A stretch of 64,000 nucleotides of DNA, taken from Hazenella coriacea (GTDB lineage Bacteria; Bacillota; Bacilli; Thermoactinomycetales; Thermoactinomycetaceae). Shown in pieces: positions 48,991 through 57,672 of this stretch (the first letter of the stretch is position 1; each line of letters opens with the position of its first letter). The stretch lies in NCBI RefSeq assembly GCF_004341825.1, contig NZ_SMAG01000004.1, forward strand, positions 119,772 through 183,771. The letters run 5' to 3'. The position numbers and the translations under genes were made by a program. The notes under the pieces are model-generated. The model did not search any database and was not told the DNA's origin. It was given only the letters and a program-made list of their open reading frames with translations.

Positions 48991-50511
48991 TTACAATGAC
49001 TGAAGTAAAGCCTTCGTATCCAATTGATATAAACGAATGTGATAATATACAGGATCAATCCGCCGACTTCCTTGGAAAGAAGTAATTTCATGGAGATAGG
49101 GTTGGATCCAGCTTCTTTCGCTGCCTAATCCATCCACAACTGCACTCGTTAAGAGAATTTTTTCTTTATCTTGATGCATCAGAATCGCTCGCTCTAAGAA
49201 AGTCCTGCTCCTTAACATCTCCACCTGATAGGAGGGAGCAACTACTTGCATGACCCGCTCTTCTTCGTGTGTAATGACCAAGACCTCATCTGGTGGAACA
49301 TGTTCTTTCAAATAAAATGCAAGTTGTAAAACGGGTGGGGGGTCAAATCGATGTTCTCGAACGACCTGCCAACCGACCCAGCCTTGTATCAACAAAAGAG
49401 AAGTCATGAGTATGATGATCCCTTTTTTCCATTTGAGTAATGAAAAAAGACGACTCATTCCGATCATGGCGACTAACAGAATCACAGGTAGTAAAGGTAG
49501 CAAATGACGAGGTTTATCTATGTTTTGTCCCCAATAGGTCCATAATCCAAATGATAAAACCCAAATCACCAGAAACCAACGTTTAGAAGCCGATTGCTTC
49601 ACTGTCCAACCCAGTCCAACCAAAAGGATGAAGAAACTTGCTCCCAATATATAAATTCGAGGCTCTTGATCAAGCGGTCCTCCAAAAATGGAAGTCCACC
49701 AACCCCATTCCAACCAAGCAAGTAACCTTTCTAAAGTCGTTGGCTCTGCTAAAGCTGTACCTCCCCACTCAGTGAAGTGTCCAACTGTAAACTGCTTACC
49801 CAGTTCCAGGAATTGAGCTATACTTCCTTCACCTAGACTAGCAACCCAAAGCCAAATTCCCGTACCACTGATCGCTAGCATCAATGATAAAAACAGATAG
49901 CGTAATCGTTGCAAAGAAAAGTCCCATCGATCATCAACCTGATGCCATTTCATCAAAGGGATAAGTAGGATGGCAACAGCCGGCCAATAGGAAAGGCGAA
50001 TTCCTAGTAAAATGGAATATAGGACTCCTCCCAGTACCAAAGACATCCCGTGCCATCTCGCCCCATTTGGGAGACTGAGACTTCGACTACTTAGCCCAAT
50101 CATGAAAAGAGCCACCAATAACCCCAGACTATCTGACATGGGTTGTGTCGAAGTGAGCCAACTAAGAGGATGAATGATCATCCAGACAGCCCCCACTGTA
50201 GCCCAAAAAGGGGAAAGCCATTCTCTAGCGATGAAATAAAAAAGAACGACCGAACCTGCCCCTGCCAGCACACTTACTAATGATAAAGAAAGATAATCAT
50301 TCTCAATAAAGAATGAAAAAAAATGTCCGCACAAGATAAATATAGGATAACCCGGGAAATGGGGTTGCATCGCTCGCACATCATACTCATTAAGCGCAAG
50401 GGCAAAATCGACAGAGTCCCAACTTTCTGGAACACGACCCGCGAAAGGAAGTCGAAGGGCGATCGAGAGGAAAAATAGACTGATAGCCACCCAACGGTCA
50501 CGCTTTTCCAT
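48991..50511 (-). CDS. GT39-like integral-membrane glycosyltransferase
   Basis: 506 residues with about eleven membrane segments. The first outer loop has WDSVDFALALNEYD, an acidic pattern typical of GT-C polyprenyl-phosphate-sugar transferases (PMT/ArnT type), followed by PHFPGYPIF. The C-terminal 90 residues are an extracytoplasmic soluble part. It would transfer a sugar from a lipid carrier to an envelope acceptor. The start overlaps the end of the upstream exported-protein gene by 14 bases, so it is part of the FTR1 operon. No family assignment beyond GT-C type is safe. Confidence 0.8.
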   Translation of the reverse strand: MEKRDRWVAISLFFLSIALRLPFAGRVPESWDSVDFALALNEYDVRAMQPHFPGYPIFILCGHFFSFFIENDYLSLSLVSVLAGAGSVVLFYFIAREWLSPFWATVGAVWMIIHPLSWLTSTQPMSDSLGLLVALFMIGLSSRSLSLPNGARWHGMSLVLGGVLYSILLGIRLSYWPAVAILLIPLMKWHQVDDRWDFSLQRLRYLFLSLMLAISGTGIWLWVASLGEGSIAQFLELGKQFTVGHFTEWGGTALAEPTTLERLLAWLEWGWWTSIFGGPLDQEPRIYILGASFFILLVGLGWTVKQSASKRWFLVIWVLSFGLWTYWGQNIDKPRHLLPLLPVILLVAMIGMSRLFSLLKWKKGIIILMTSLLLIQGWVGWQVVREHRFDPPPVLQLAFYLKEHVPPDEVLVITHEEERVMQVVAPSYQVEMLRSRTFLERAILMHQDKEKILLTSAVVDGLGSERSWIQPYLHEITSFQGSRRIDPVYYHIRLYQLDTKALLQSL

Positions 50512-51271
50512 TTTTCCTCTTCCCTAAATACATAAATACAACTACAGAGATCAAGATCACTCCCACGATCACTAGCAAGGGAACCCACTTCGCCAAGGGA
50601 TTATCACTAGCTGCTTTGACCCCGCTAGATTCCCCAACTTTTACATGTCCTTTTCCACCACTTGCTACTGTTTCATTTTGAGGAATATACTCTTGGATCA
50701 GTTCATCTTTTATTTTCTTAGAGGATTGTATAAATAATGGCTGATCAGCGGCTTTTTGTCCTACACCAAATAAGCCAGGATTCCCCAAAGCGGTTAGGGC
50801 ATTCTGAAACTCAGTGTCCAACTCTTTGGCCAATGAGGGATCTTTCTGTTGCAAATGGAGGGCTAGCACTTGATAAGTACCATTGGCTTTAGCAAGCAGT
50901 ACTTTATTATTAGCAAAGTCATCAAAGTTTCTCTCTACGTTGTTCAAACGTCTTTCAATATTACGCACCAACACTTGTCTCCAATAGTAGAGAGCCTGAT
51001 CACTATTTTCTTGTTCAAGTTGCTGAGAAATCGCTTCAGCAAGCCCAGGTCCCATCTCTGCGTGTTGTTCAATCTCTTTACGTACCGTTTGTAGCTCAGC
51101 CTTAGCAGTCTTAAAATCAGGCTGATCTTTAGCTAAAGCTGCCGCCGCTTTTTTATAAGCTTCTGCGATGGGTTCTTCATCAGGTTTACCATATGAGTAA
51201 GCCGAAACGGGGGACGCCGATAACATCCATACCATCAGCATGGTTACACAGCTAATCAAGACTCTTTTCAA
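50498..51271 (-). CDS. Exported, membrane-tethered helical protein in the FTR1 operon
   Basis: 257 residues from a TTG at 51271 behind GAGGGGGTGAAGC. A signal peptide (about 1-24, SPVSA cleavage), a helical extracellular domain (30-190) with AYKKAAAALAKDQPD, a Gly/Ser linker, then a C-terminal membrane anchor (about 228-250) and a basic tail. It starts 12 bases after the FTR1 gene. EfeO normally fills this place in ferrous iron systems, but no cupredoxin or HxxE M75 motif is seen. A partner or metallochaperone for the permease is my inference. Confidence 0.8.
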   Translation of the reverse strand: MKRVLISCVTMLMVWMLSASPVSAYSYGKPDEEPIAEAYKKAAAALAKDQPDFKTAKAELQTVRKEIEQHAEMGPGLAEAISQQLEQENSDQALYYWRQVLVRNIERRLNNVERNFDDFANNKVLLAKANGTYQVLALHLQQKDPSLAKELDTEFQNALTALGNPGLFGVGQKAADQPLFIQSSKKIKDELIQEYIPQNETVASGGKGHVKVGESSGVKAASDNPLAKWVPLLVIVGVILISVVVFMYLGKRKNGKA

Positions 51272-51283
51272 AGCTTCACCCCC

Positions 51284-52213
51284 TCAATTGAATTGCGCCT
51301 GTGCTTGTTCACTGTTTCCTTTTGCTTTTTCCACTTTTACTGGTTGGCTTTTATGGCGAATCCAACCAAACACGACCACAAAGTATGCGATGTAAATTAA
51401 TATCTGTTCAATCGATGGATTGTGCGTATATCCGATCAAAGCATTGAAGAAAATCCCTACATTTCCGCTAATTAACGGTGCATATCCATGTTCACGGATA
51501 AAGTGTTCCTCATCCACCGGATTTTCTGGCATCAGCCAAGAAGTATCATATACATGTAAATAGGCGCTAGGTACATGCCCTAAATCCTGTAACATTCCAA
51601 TCGCTGATACCAAAAAGCCCGCAGCGATCAAAAAGATCATCGCACTCGTGATCCGGAAAAAGGTTTTCAAAGAAAAACGAGTCGTTCCACGGAAAAATAG
51701 GATTGCTAAAAGGATTGCGGCACCCATCCCAAGCAACGCCCCCCAACTGGACAACACTTGATCAATCTGCCCTTTCGAGATTGCAGCAAAGAAAAAGACG
51801 GTTTCAATCCCCTCACGAAGAACCACTAGAAAAGCATGAATAATCATCCCCAAAATACTTCCTGTAGTTAAAATAGCATCTAGTCGCTTCTCCATTTTCC
51901 CTTTCATATCTTTACTTTGCTCTGCCATCCATAAAACCATTTGGGTTAACAAGATACTAGAAACAACCATAATTCCAATCTTTAAATAAATTTCACTTCC
52001 CATCGCCGCATAACTGGTTAAAACGACTTGGAAAAGTAGCGCAACCAAAAAGCTCACCAAAACCCCGGCACCCGCTCCAGTCCAAACCCATTTATTAAAC
52101 CGTTGTTGATTGAGCCGCTTTAAATAGGAAGTAATTAAACCCAAAATTAACATGGCTTCAAGGACTTCTCGAAATGTGATTAAAAAAGCTTGCACGTCCA
52201 GTGATGCTGACAC
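51284..52213 (-). CDS. FTR1/EfeU family iron permease
   Basis: 309 residues from a GTG at 52213 with GGAAGGGG upstream; a longer frame to 52273 would begin within the promoter. Seven membrane segments are expected. Both REXXE iron-binding motifs are present: REVLE near residue 14 and REGIE near 130. An extracellular loop (about 218-260) is longer than usual. It would import iron, coupled in EfeUOB systems to oxidation. A Fur box and consensus promoter lie directly upstream, so iron starvation should induce it. Confidence 0.94.
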   Translation of the reverse strand: MSASLDVQAFLITFREVLEAMLILGLITSYLKRLNQQRFNKWVWTGAGAGVLVSFLVALLFQVVLTSYAAMGSEIYLKIGIMVVSSILLTQMVLWMAEQSKDMKGKMEKRLDAILTTGSILGMIIHAFLVVLREGIETVFFFAAISKGQIDQVLSSWGALLGMGAAILLAILFFRGTTRFSLKTFFRITSAMIFLIAAGFLVSAIGMLQDLGHVPSAYLHVYDTSWLMPENPVDEEHFIREHGYAPLISGNVGIFFNALIGYTHNPSIEQILIYIAYFVVVFGWIRHKSQPVKVEKAKGNSEQAQAQFN

Positions 52214-52240
52214 TTGGTGACACCCCTTCCTAACCCCGGA

Positions 52241-52262
52241 ATGATAATTGTTATCATTGATT
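52241..52262 (-). promoter_or_regulatory. Fur box of the FTR1 operon
   Basis: Plus strand ATGATAATTGTTATCATTGAT matches the 19-bp Fur consensus GATAATGATTATCATTATC at most positions, with an inner palindrome TGATAA-N3-TTATCA. It lies just downstream of the predicted transcription start, a classic repressor position. Confidence 0.85.
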
Positions 52263-52272
52263 TCCATTCTCA

Positions 52273-52301
52273 ATTATAAGAGTAACCTCTGATTCCGTCA
52301 A
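52273..52301 (-). promoter_or_regulatory. Consensus promoter of the FTR1 operon
   Basis: TTGACG (52296-52301), 17-bp spacer, perfect TATAAT (52273-52278) on the minus strand. Confidence 0.85.
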
Positions 52302-52330
52302 TACGTAAAAGGGGATTCATGTATTTGTAA

Positions 52331-52362
52331 GAAAAAAGAGAGCAGGGAAAAGCTGCTCTCTT
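52331..52362 (-). terminator. Terminator after herA
   Basis: GAGAGCAG / CTGCTCTC stem (8 bp), 7-nt loop, then TTTTTT on the minus strand. It separates nurA-herA from the FTR1 operon. Confidence 0.85.
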
Positions 52363-52384
52363 CTCATCTATAAAGCTATATCAA

Positions 52385-54223
52385 TCAAACTCGATCATAA
52401 CGTGTCGTAAATGGAGTATCTATTTTCTTAATCATTCCCTCCGTAGCTAAGCGATTCAATTCTTGCTTGAAGCGTGCAACATCCCAACTAGATCCACACT
52501 CCCGATTCACCTTTGATACCGATTGAACGAGGTCAGTATCGAAGAGAGGAAGTAATTCTGAGATAACAGCTACAAGTTTTTCATCTCTCTGCTCACTTAC
52601 TTGCTTTAATTCATCAAATGGATTGGACAGATGAGGGCTTTGTGTATAAGCACAGCGAACTCGGATAAAAACCGTTCTTCCAAACACGGCTGAGGAGACA
52701 AAAGTATCTCCAGATCGCAAATAGGGGAGTCTTTTTCCTTCTTCAGGTGTTAAATCCGTTTCTTCACGAAGAGTGGCAATATCCGTCCCCCTCACGGTTC
52801 GGAAAACGAACTTGGTATTCAACTGAGCAGTAATCGTCTCATCCAAAAGTGTAGGGCGTTGTGTCGCTAAGAATAGAAAAACACCATATTTACGTCCTTC
52901 CTGCGCAATCTCTTTTAAAATCGACTTGGCAGGAGATTCGATCGCTTTAGGAGCAAAGTTATGTGCTTCATCAGTGACAATCACAAAAGGTGGGAAAAAA
53001 ACGCCCTCTTCTCCATTCATTCGGGCATCCTTATACTCTCGTCGTTTCCGATATAAAGCACCAATCACATAGGTAGCAAATACTTGCAAAATCCAGGTGC
53101 TACCTTGAACGACAACTAATTTTCCTTGCTCCAATGCACGTTCAATCATTTCAATATCATGTTGGAACAATCCTGCCTTTTCAAGACGATGAAGACGCCA
53201 ATGAATTCCCTTTACAGAAGCAGGAGGCAAGCTTCCATATTGATGAAGTAATTGTAATAAATCATTGACTCTGGATACATCGACTGGGCTCAGATCAGGA
53301 TTTTTTAACTGGCGCTCTAATCCTGCTTTTCCTTCCTCCAAAGCCTGAACTACATTATTTAAACGGTCACTGAATGAAGTGTAGGAATCCCGTTTTTTAT
53401 GTAACATTTGCACCACATTCACCATCGACTCTGATAGACTCCCACCGGCTGCACTTAATAATGAGCTTAAATCCCGAGTCGATAAATCTGAAAAGGAGAT
53501 TCCCACCTGATGTCCCACTTGTACTTGTACGAATCGTTCTTGAAAAGAGATTCCTCGTGCCTCTTGCCCTGAAATTCGATCACTAAAGTCCATTTCAAAG
53601 TGAGGATCAAAGACAACTGTTGGAATCCTCAACTTCATCAATTCTTCCAACATCACACGTAATCCAAATGATTTCCCTGAACCAGACCCGCCAAAAATCC
53701 CGACATGAGGATACTGTTGCATGGTTTTAATATCAAAAATGAATGGAACTCCCTTCTGAGAGCGAAGTTCCCCTTGTTCCATCAACATCACTTGATCACA
53801 TAAATCTAAGCTTAGAGTTTCACCCAATGCTTCTGTCCCTCTAATCTCCCCAAGTAACATTCCTTCTTCAGGAGTCGATTTCACTAAGAGATGACGAACT
53901 TCATCAAAGGCAGGCAATCGGACCGAGCAACCTGTTCGAACTGGATAAGGAGCTTCTTCAAATAAACGAACTTTGGCCAAATTGATCTCATCTGAATCAA
54001 TATCATATCCGATCTGTTGTAATGTACTAATCACTTGAGAATCTACCAATGATTTATCCAATCCCATCGGAATAAAGCGGTTGTATGACATGGTCTCAAC
54101 CACTTCTCCTCTGGGGTTATCAATCGTGGGGTCCTCGATCACCAAAATCTCATTAACACGAAATTTTCGCTCTCTGGACACCACATGTACCTCTTGTTGT
54201 GTTGTGATCCCTACCACTTGCAT
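52385..54223 (-). CDS. herA: HerA-type hexameric DNA translocase
   Basis: 612 residues from the ATG at 54223 with TAAGGAGGAAG upstream. An N-terminal HAS-barrel (about 1-150) is followed by the HerA/FtsK ATPase with Walker A GIFGGSGSGKS (about 175-185), Walker B VIVTDEAHNF (about 414-423), LATQRPT and a sensor arginine region RTVRGTD. HerA translocates on DNA and works with NurA nuclease in end resection in archaea and thermophilic bacteria. It lies 13 bases after nurA, forming a two-gene unit with its own terminator. Confidence 0.92.
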   Translation of the reverse strand: MQVVGITTQQEVHVVSRERKFRVNEILVIEDPTIDNPRGEVVETMSYNRFIPMGLDKSLVDSQVISTLQQIGYDIDSDEINLAKVRLFEEAPYPVRTGCSVRLPAFDEVRHLLVKSTPEEGMLLGEIRGTEALGETLSLDLCDQVMLMEQGELRSQKGVPFIFDIKTMQQYPHVGIFGGSGSGKSFGLRVMLEELMKLRIPTVVFDPHFEMDFSDRISGQEARGISFQERFVQVQVGHQVGISFSDLSTRDLSSLLSAAGGSLSESMVNVVQMLHKKRDSYTSFSDRLNNVVQALEEGKAGLERQLKNPDLSPVDVSRVNDLLQLLHQYGSLPPASVKGIHWRLHRLEKAGLFQHDIEMIERALEQGKLVVVQGSTWILQVFATYVIGALYRKRREYKDARMNGEEGVFFPPFVIVTDEAHNFAPKAIESPAKSILKEIAQEGRKYGVFLFLATQRPTLLDETITAQLNTKFVFRTVRGTDIATLREETDLTPEEGKRLPYLRSGDTFVSSAVFGRTVFIRVRCAYTQSPHLSNPFDELKQVSEQRDEKLVAVISELLPLFDTDLVQSVSKVNRECGSSWDVARFKQELNRLATEGMIKKIDTPFTTRYDRV

Positions 54224-54236
54224 GTGAGCTTCCTCC

Positions 54237-55190
54237 TTAGATAATCCGTTCATTTCTCTTAGGTTCCAATAAACGATAACGAAGGTCTGGATCAATATAT
54301 TGTTCGACCATGGTCTGAACCAATGGGTCAGTGACACGCACTTGATTATCTACAATATCTAACCAAAAAGGGATTCCTCGTCCTTGCTCTGGTGTAAGTG
54401 AATAGGTCAACTTGATCAGATCAAAACAGTGCTCTCGTTGCGATTCTAAACCATCAAGTCCAATAGGCAAAGGGTTCAATGATGGGCGAAAAGCCATTTT
54501 CCACATTTGAGAACCAGATGGACTCCACTCTCTCCATTCAAATGCCTCTCCCACTTGGAGAACACCATACAATAAATCCCGATCTGACCAAGAAGGATAA
54601 TCAGGGTACAGTCTTCTAACTAAACCATGGGTACTGATCTCCTCTGATACACCAATCAGATAAACATCCTGCTCTTCGGCATATTTGGCTAACTTCATCC
54701 AAGTTTCTGAGTCATCAATATAAAAGTGGAGTAAAGAACCATCCATCATAATTGCTCGTGGATTCCAATCCTGGATCGCTTTTTCGGCTACTCCCATTTC
54801 AAGCTGTGATAAAAGGGCGCCACGTTTTTGTGCCTCTCGTGCAGCTTCACCTAGATTTTCTATCTCCTGATTAAGTAAGGGAGTATAGACATCTGCCAAC
54901 CAAGCTTCCTCTCCCAATGTTCCTTTGGCTAATGCTTGAAAAACAGAGAGCGTACGCATTTGAGAGCCTTTCGTAGAGTTCACAGAACCATCTACGCCGA
55001 CTAAGGTTCTTCCATTCATCCAATGTTTACTTTCATCATTCTCCCATTTGGAAAATGAATAGAATGTACCGATCTCTGACATATTCCTGCGAATCTCTTG
55101 TTCATTTAAAATAGTCGTTGGATAGAGTTGACGTAAGGACTCATTTAGTTTCTTGAGCTTCTTTTTTAATTCCTCCGATACAGGTAACAA
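54237..55190 (-). CDS. nurA: NurA domain 5'-3' nuclease
   Basis: 317 residues from a TTG at 55190 with GGAGGTGAAAGGAT upstream. The first catalytic motif LVGVDGSVNS (Asp about 67) and the second IMMDGSLLHF (Asp about 150) match the RNase H-like NurA core, and a later helix-rich part ends with LDIVDNQVRVTDPLVQTMVEQYIDPDLRY, typical of NurA. It should degrade DNA ends with Mn2+ and be stimulated by HerA. B. subtilis lacks a gene here; the pair sits between abrB and the FTR1 operon. Confidence 0.88.
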   Translation of the reverse strand: MLPVSEELKKKLKKLNESLRQLYPTTILNEQEIRRNMSEIGTFYSFSKWENDESKHWMNGRTLVGVDGSVNSTKGSQMRTLSVFQALAKGTLGEEAWLADVYTPLLNQEIENLGEAAREAQKRGALLSQLEMGVAEKAIQDWNPRAIMMDGSLLHFYIDDSETWMKLAKYAEEQDVYLIGVSEEISTHGLVRRLYPDYPSWSDRDLLYGVLQVGEAFEWREWSPSGSQMWKMAFRPSLNPLPIGLDGLESQREHCFDLIKLTYSLTPEQGRGIPFWLDIVDNQVRVTDPLVQTMVEQYIDPDLRYRLLEPKRNERII

Positions 55191-55837
55191 ATCCTTTCAC
55201 CTCCGAAAAAGATCATTCATCATCGATCAGTAAGTTTGCTGAAGCCATGGCCTGTCTTTACATACTGCACTGATATGATCATTAGACTACTAGTTTCTGA
55301 TTATGATAGAAAACAGCTTCAATAGTTTAGCTTTATACTAGATCAAGAAAGTTTCTTTTCATAGAGTGAAGTATGCTTCTTTCTGATATAATAACTTTTT
55401 ATCAAATCATTTTTGTATTAGATAAAGAGTTCGTGTTAAATAAGAATTTTTTTTGACATATTCCAAGCAAAACCATTAAAAAACCCCTTCAATTCCAGTA
55501 CTTTTCTATGTAATTAAGAAAAAATGATCAACTACGTTTCATTAATAATAGAAAAAATGTTGGATTCATTAGATAAATTTTCTATCTCTATTTTTTCTAT
55601 TCAGATTCACGCAAAATCTTACATACAAGCTACAAAACAAGCAAAATATTGGATATTAACTAGAAATAGGCAATCATTCCCCTTCAGTGACTCACTAGTG
55701 AATAATTTATATTTTAAATATAATAGTTTTTATTTTAATTATTATTGGTTTGTTTTAATGATTAAAAGAGATAAGTTCTTTTTAATACCAATCCTTAACT
55801 AGATTAAGAAATTTTCTATAAAACTCCTCTAGTTATA
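55191..55837. other. AT-rich intergenic region between nurA and abrB
   Basis: No convincing gene. A 92-codon plus-strand frame (55524-55802) lacks a Shine-Dalgarno and has the composition of random AT-rich DNA. Control signals for divergent nurA and abrB must lie here; only the abrB promoter is clear. Confidence 0.5.
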
Positions 55838-55866
55838 TTGACTGGTTTGGGAAACGTTGGTATGAT
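55838..55866 (+). promoter_or_regulatory. abrB promoter
   Basis: TTGACT (55838-55843), 17-bp spacer, TATGAT (55861-55866) on the plus strand. Confidence 0.8.
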
Positions 55867-55874
55867 GTTTTTAA

Positions 55875-55901
55875 TGTCGCCGGTGTCGAAAATTGGCGAC
55901 A
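55875..55901 (+). promoter_or_regulatory. Cluster of 0A boxes downstream of the abrB start site
   Basis: TGTCGCC (55875-55881), perfect TGTCGAA (55884-55890) and inverted GGCGACA (55895-55901). Spo0A~P represses B. subtilis abrB through 0A boxes placed just downstream of its promoters. Confidence 0.75.
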
Positions 55902-55958
55902 ATTTATAGAGAAAACTAAACCAAAACCAAAGACCAACCACTGAGGGGAGAATGAAAA

Positions 55959-56231
55959 ATGCTTAAATCAACAGGGATTGTACGTAAAGTAGACGAACTA
56001 GGTCGTGTGGTGATTCCCATCGAATTACGTCGAACATTAGGAATCGGGGAGAAAGACGCACTAGAAATCTATGTTGATGGTGAAAGAATCGTATTAAAAA
56101 AATATGAACCTGCTTGCATCTTTTCTGGTGAAGTCGATGAAACCGTTCGCTACAAAAACAAAGTCGTTAGCAAAAAATGCATAGAAGAAATGTATCATTT
56201 AGTTCATGGCGAGAAAGTAGCCGTTGAATAA
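55959..56231 (+). CDS. abrB: Transition-state regulator AbrB
   Basis: 90 residues. The swapped-hairpin DNA-binding domain MLKSTGIVRKVDELGRVVIPIELRRTL is conserved, with basic residues at the usual positions; the C-terminal dimerisation half (about 55-90) ends in GEKVAVE. It represses post-exponential and biofilm genes. It is transcribed opposite to its neighbours, as in B. subtilis, and carries a Spo0A-controlled promoter. ATG at 55959 after GAGGGGAGAATGAAAA. Confidence 0.96.
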   Translation: MLKSTGIVRKVDELGRVVIPIELRRTLGIGEKDALEIYVDGERIVLKKYEPACIFSGEVDETVRYKNKVVSKKCIEEMYHLVHGEKVAVE

Positions 56232-56406
56232 TTTTTAAATTATCTTCAATATATCATACGAAATAATCTGTTAACTATTTTCATTCCATTTTATCAAATG
56301 TTCGAAATAATTAGGATCAGTTGTTGTTGCTAACATTTAAGTGGGCAATCTTCTACTACTGGTACATAGCCCTTGTTTTATATGTTTAATGAGTCTACTA
56401 ACTGCC

Positions 56407-56440
56407 GAAAAGGCGTGGGAAATATCCCACGCCTTTTCTT
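56407..56440. terminator. Bidirectional terminator between abrB and rsmI
   Basis: AAAAGGCGTGGGA / TCCCACGCCTTTT, perfect stem with a 4-nt loop and T runs on both strands, placed between convergent genes. Confidence 0.9.
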
Positions 56441-56474
56441 TCATACCATAGAAATGTCAGCTTTTTGAGAATGC

Positions 56475-57347
56475 TTAAGCTTGATGATAGTGGTTATAAA
56501 CCTCTCTTTTAGGTAAACTCCGGTCCTTAGCTGCTTGTAGAATAGCTTCTTTTTTATCTAACCCTTTTTCGATATATGTATCTACATGTTCCACTAAGTC
56601 TAAGGATTGCCACCAAGCTTGTTCTACTAATGAAGTTTGATCTTGGTCACTACCTCCCTCAATCACAATGGTATACTCTCCTCTAGTTCCTTTCTCTATT
56701 ACATGCTCAATGGCTTCGTCTATGGTCCCTCTAAACCATTCCTCATGTTTTTTAGTAATTTCCCTAGCTAGAGCCACTTTTCTATTTCCCAGTACCCCTT
56801 GGACATCTTCTAACATTTTTTGCAAACGATGTGGAGCTTCATAGACGATCATAGTTGCGGGAGTATATTGCCAACGTCTTAATTCAGCTTTTCTTTCTTT
56901 GGATGATCTCGGCAAAAAACCTAAGAACAAAAAAGGCTGGGCTACAATCCCTGAAGCGACTAACGCAGAAAGAGCTGCATTCGGTCCCGGGATCGGAACG
57001 ATTGGGATTTCTTCCTGTGTAGCCAACCGTACTATTTCTTCACCTGGATCTGAGATCGCTGGCATACCTGCATCACTGACGAGAGCGATTGATTCCCCTT
57101 GTTTGATCCGCTCAATCAATTGTTTTCCTCTCGACTGTTCATTATGCTCATGATAACTAATAAGCGGAGTGGAAATTTGAAAGTGAGTGAGTAATTTACG
57201 TGTATGCCGTGTATCCTCAGCCGCAATCACGTCTACATCAGTAAGAATCTCCAAGGCGCGTGGAGTCATATCCTGTAGATTGCCAATGGGTGTCCCTACA
57301 ATATAAAGAACTCCCCCTTTAGCTTCAAAGCTTTTTTGAATTTTCAT
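56475..57347 (-). CDS. rsmI: 16S rRNA C1402 2'-O-methyltransferase
   Basis: 290 residues from the ATG at 57347 with GAAGGAAGG upstream. Tetrapyrrole methylase fold: LYIVGTPIGNLQDMTPRALEIL, AAEDTRHTRKLL, LVSDAGMPAISDPG and PIPGPNAALSALVASG. A C-terminal helical extension (about 235-290, KKEAILQAAKDRSLPKREVYN) is typical. It methylates ribose at C1402 in the 16S decoding centre. Overlaps the GIY-YIG gene by 23 bases. Confidence 0.97.
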   Translation of the reverse strand: MKIQKSFEAKGGVLYIVGTPIGNLQDMTPRALEILTDVDVIAAEDTRHTRKLLTHFQISTPLISYHEHNEQSRGKQLIERIKQGESIALVSDAGMPAISDPGEEIVRLATQEEIPIVPIPGPNAALSALVASGIVAQPFLFLGFLPRSSKERKAELRRWQYTPATMIVYEAPHRLQKMLEDVQGVLGNRKVALAREITKKHEEWFRGTIDEAIEHVIEKGTRGEYTIVIEGGSDQDQTSLVEQAWWQSLDLVEHVDTYIEKGLDKKEAILQAAKDRSLPKREVYNHYHQA

Positions 57348-57615
57348 TGACAAACCTTCCTTCTTGAATCATAGATAGTTTTTTGCTTCGGGGAAGTTTT
57401 TTTATTTCCCTTTCTCGCTGAAGGGCTGCTGATTTTGTATCCACTTGTTCTATATAACGCAACTGTATGGGAAGTCTACCTCGTGTGTACTTTGCTCCCT
57501 TTCCTTTTGCATGTTGAGTCAGCCTCTTTGATAAATCATTCGTTATTCCTGTATAGATTGATCCATCGCGACATTCTAACATATATACTGTGTAGCTTGT
57601 CGACTTTTGCTTCAT
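57325..57615 (-). CDS. yazA: GIY-YIG domain protein YazA
   Basis: 96 residues forming a single GIY-YIG nuclease-like domain: TVYMLECRDGSIYTGITNDLSKRLTQH with the GIY/YIG-type strands, the arginine, then IEQVDTKSAALQREREIKKLPRSKK with the catalytic glutamate. Stand-alone UPF0213/YazA proteins of this size are common in Firmicutes; the substrate is unclear. It is placed between yabA and rsmI and overlaps rsmI, as in B. subtilis. Confidence 0.93.
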   Translation of the reverse strand: MKQKSTSYTVYMLECRDGSIYTGITNDLSKRLTQHAKGKGAKYTRGRLPIQLRYIEQVDTKSAALQREREIKKLPRSKKLSMIQEGRFVNENSKKL

Positions 57616-57644
57616 TCATCCACCCCTAAGAATAAGAAATCATG

Positions 57645-57670
57645 ATATTAAAAAAAGCCGGATTCCCGGC
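57645..57670 (-). terminator. Terminator after yabA
   Basis: GCCGG-GAAT-CCGGC hairpin followed by TTTTTTT on the minus strand, directly after the yabA stop. Confidence 0.75.
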
Positions 57671-57672
57671 AT

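Noticed and set aside
55524..55802. 92-codon plus-strand frame upstream of abrB
   Set aside because: No ribosome-binding site, composition of random AT-rich DNA, and no protein-like pattern.
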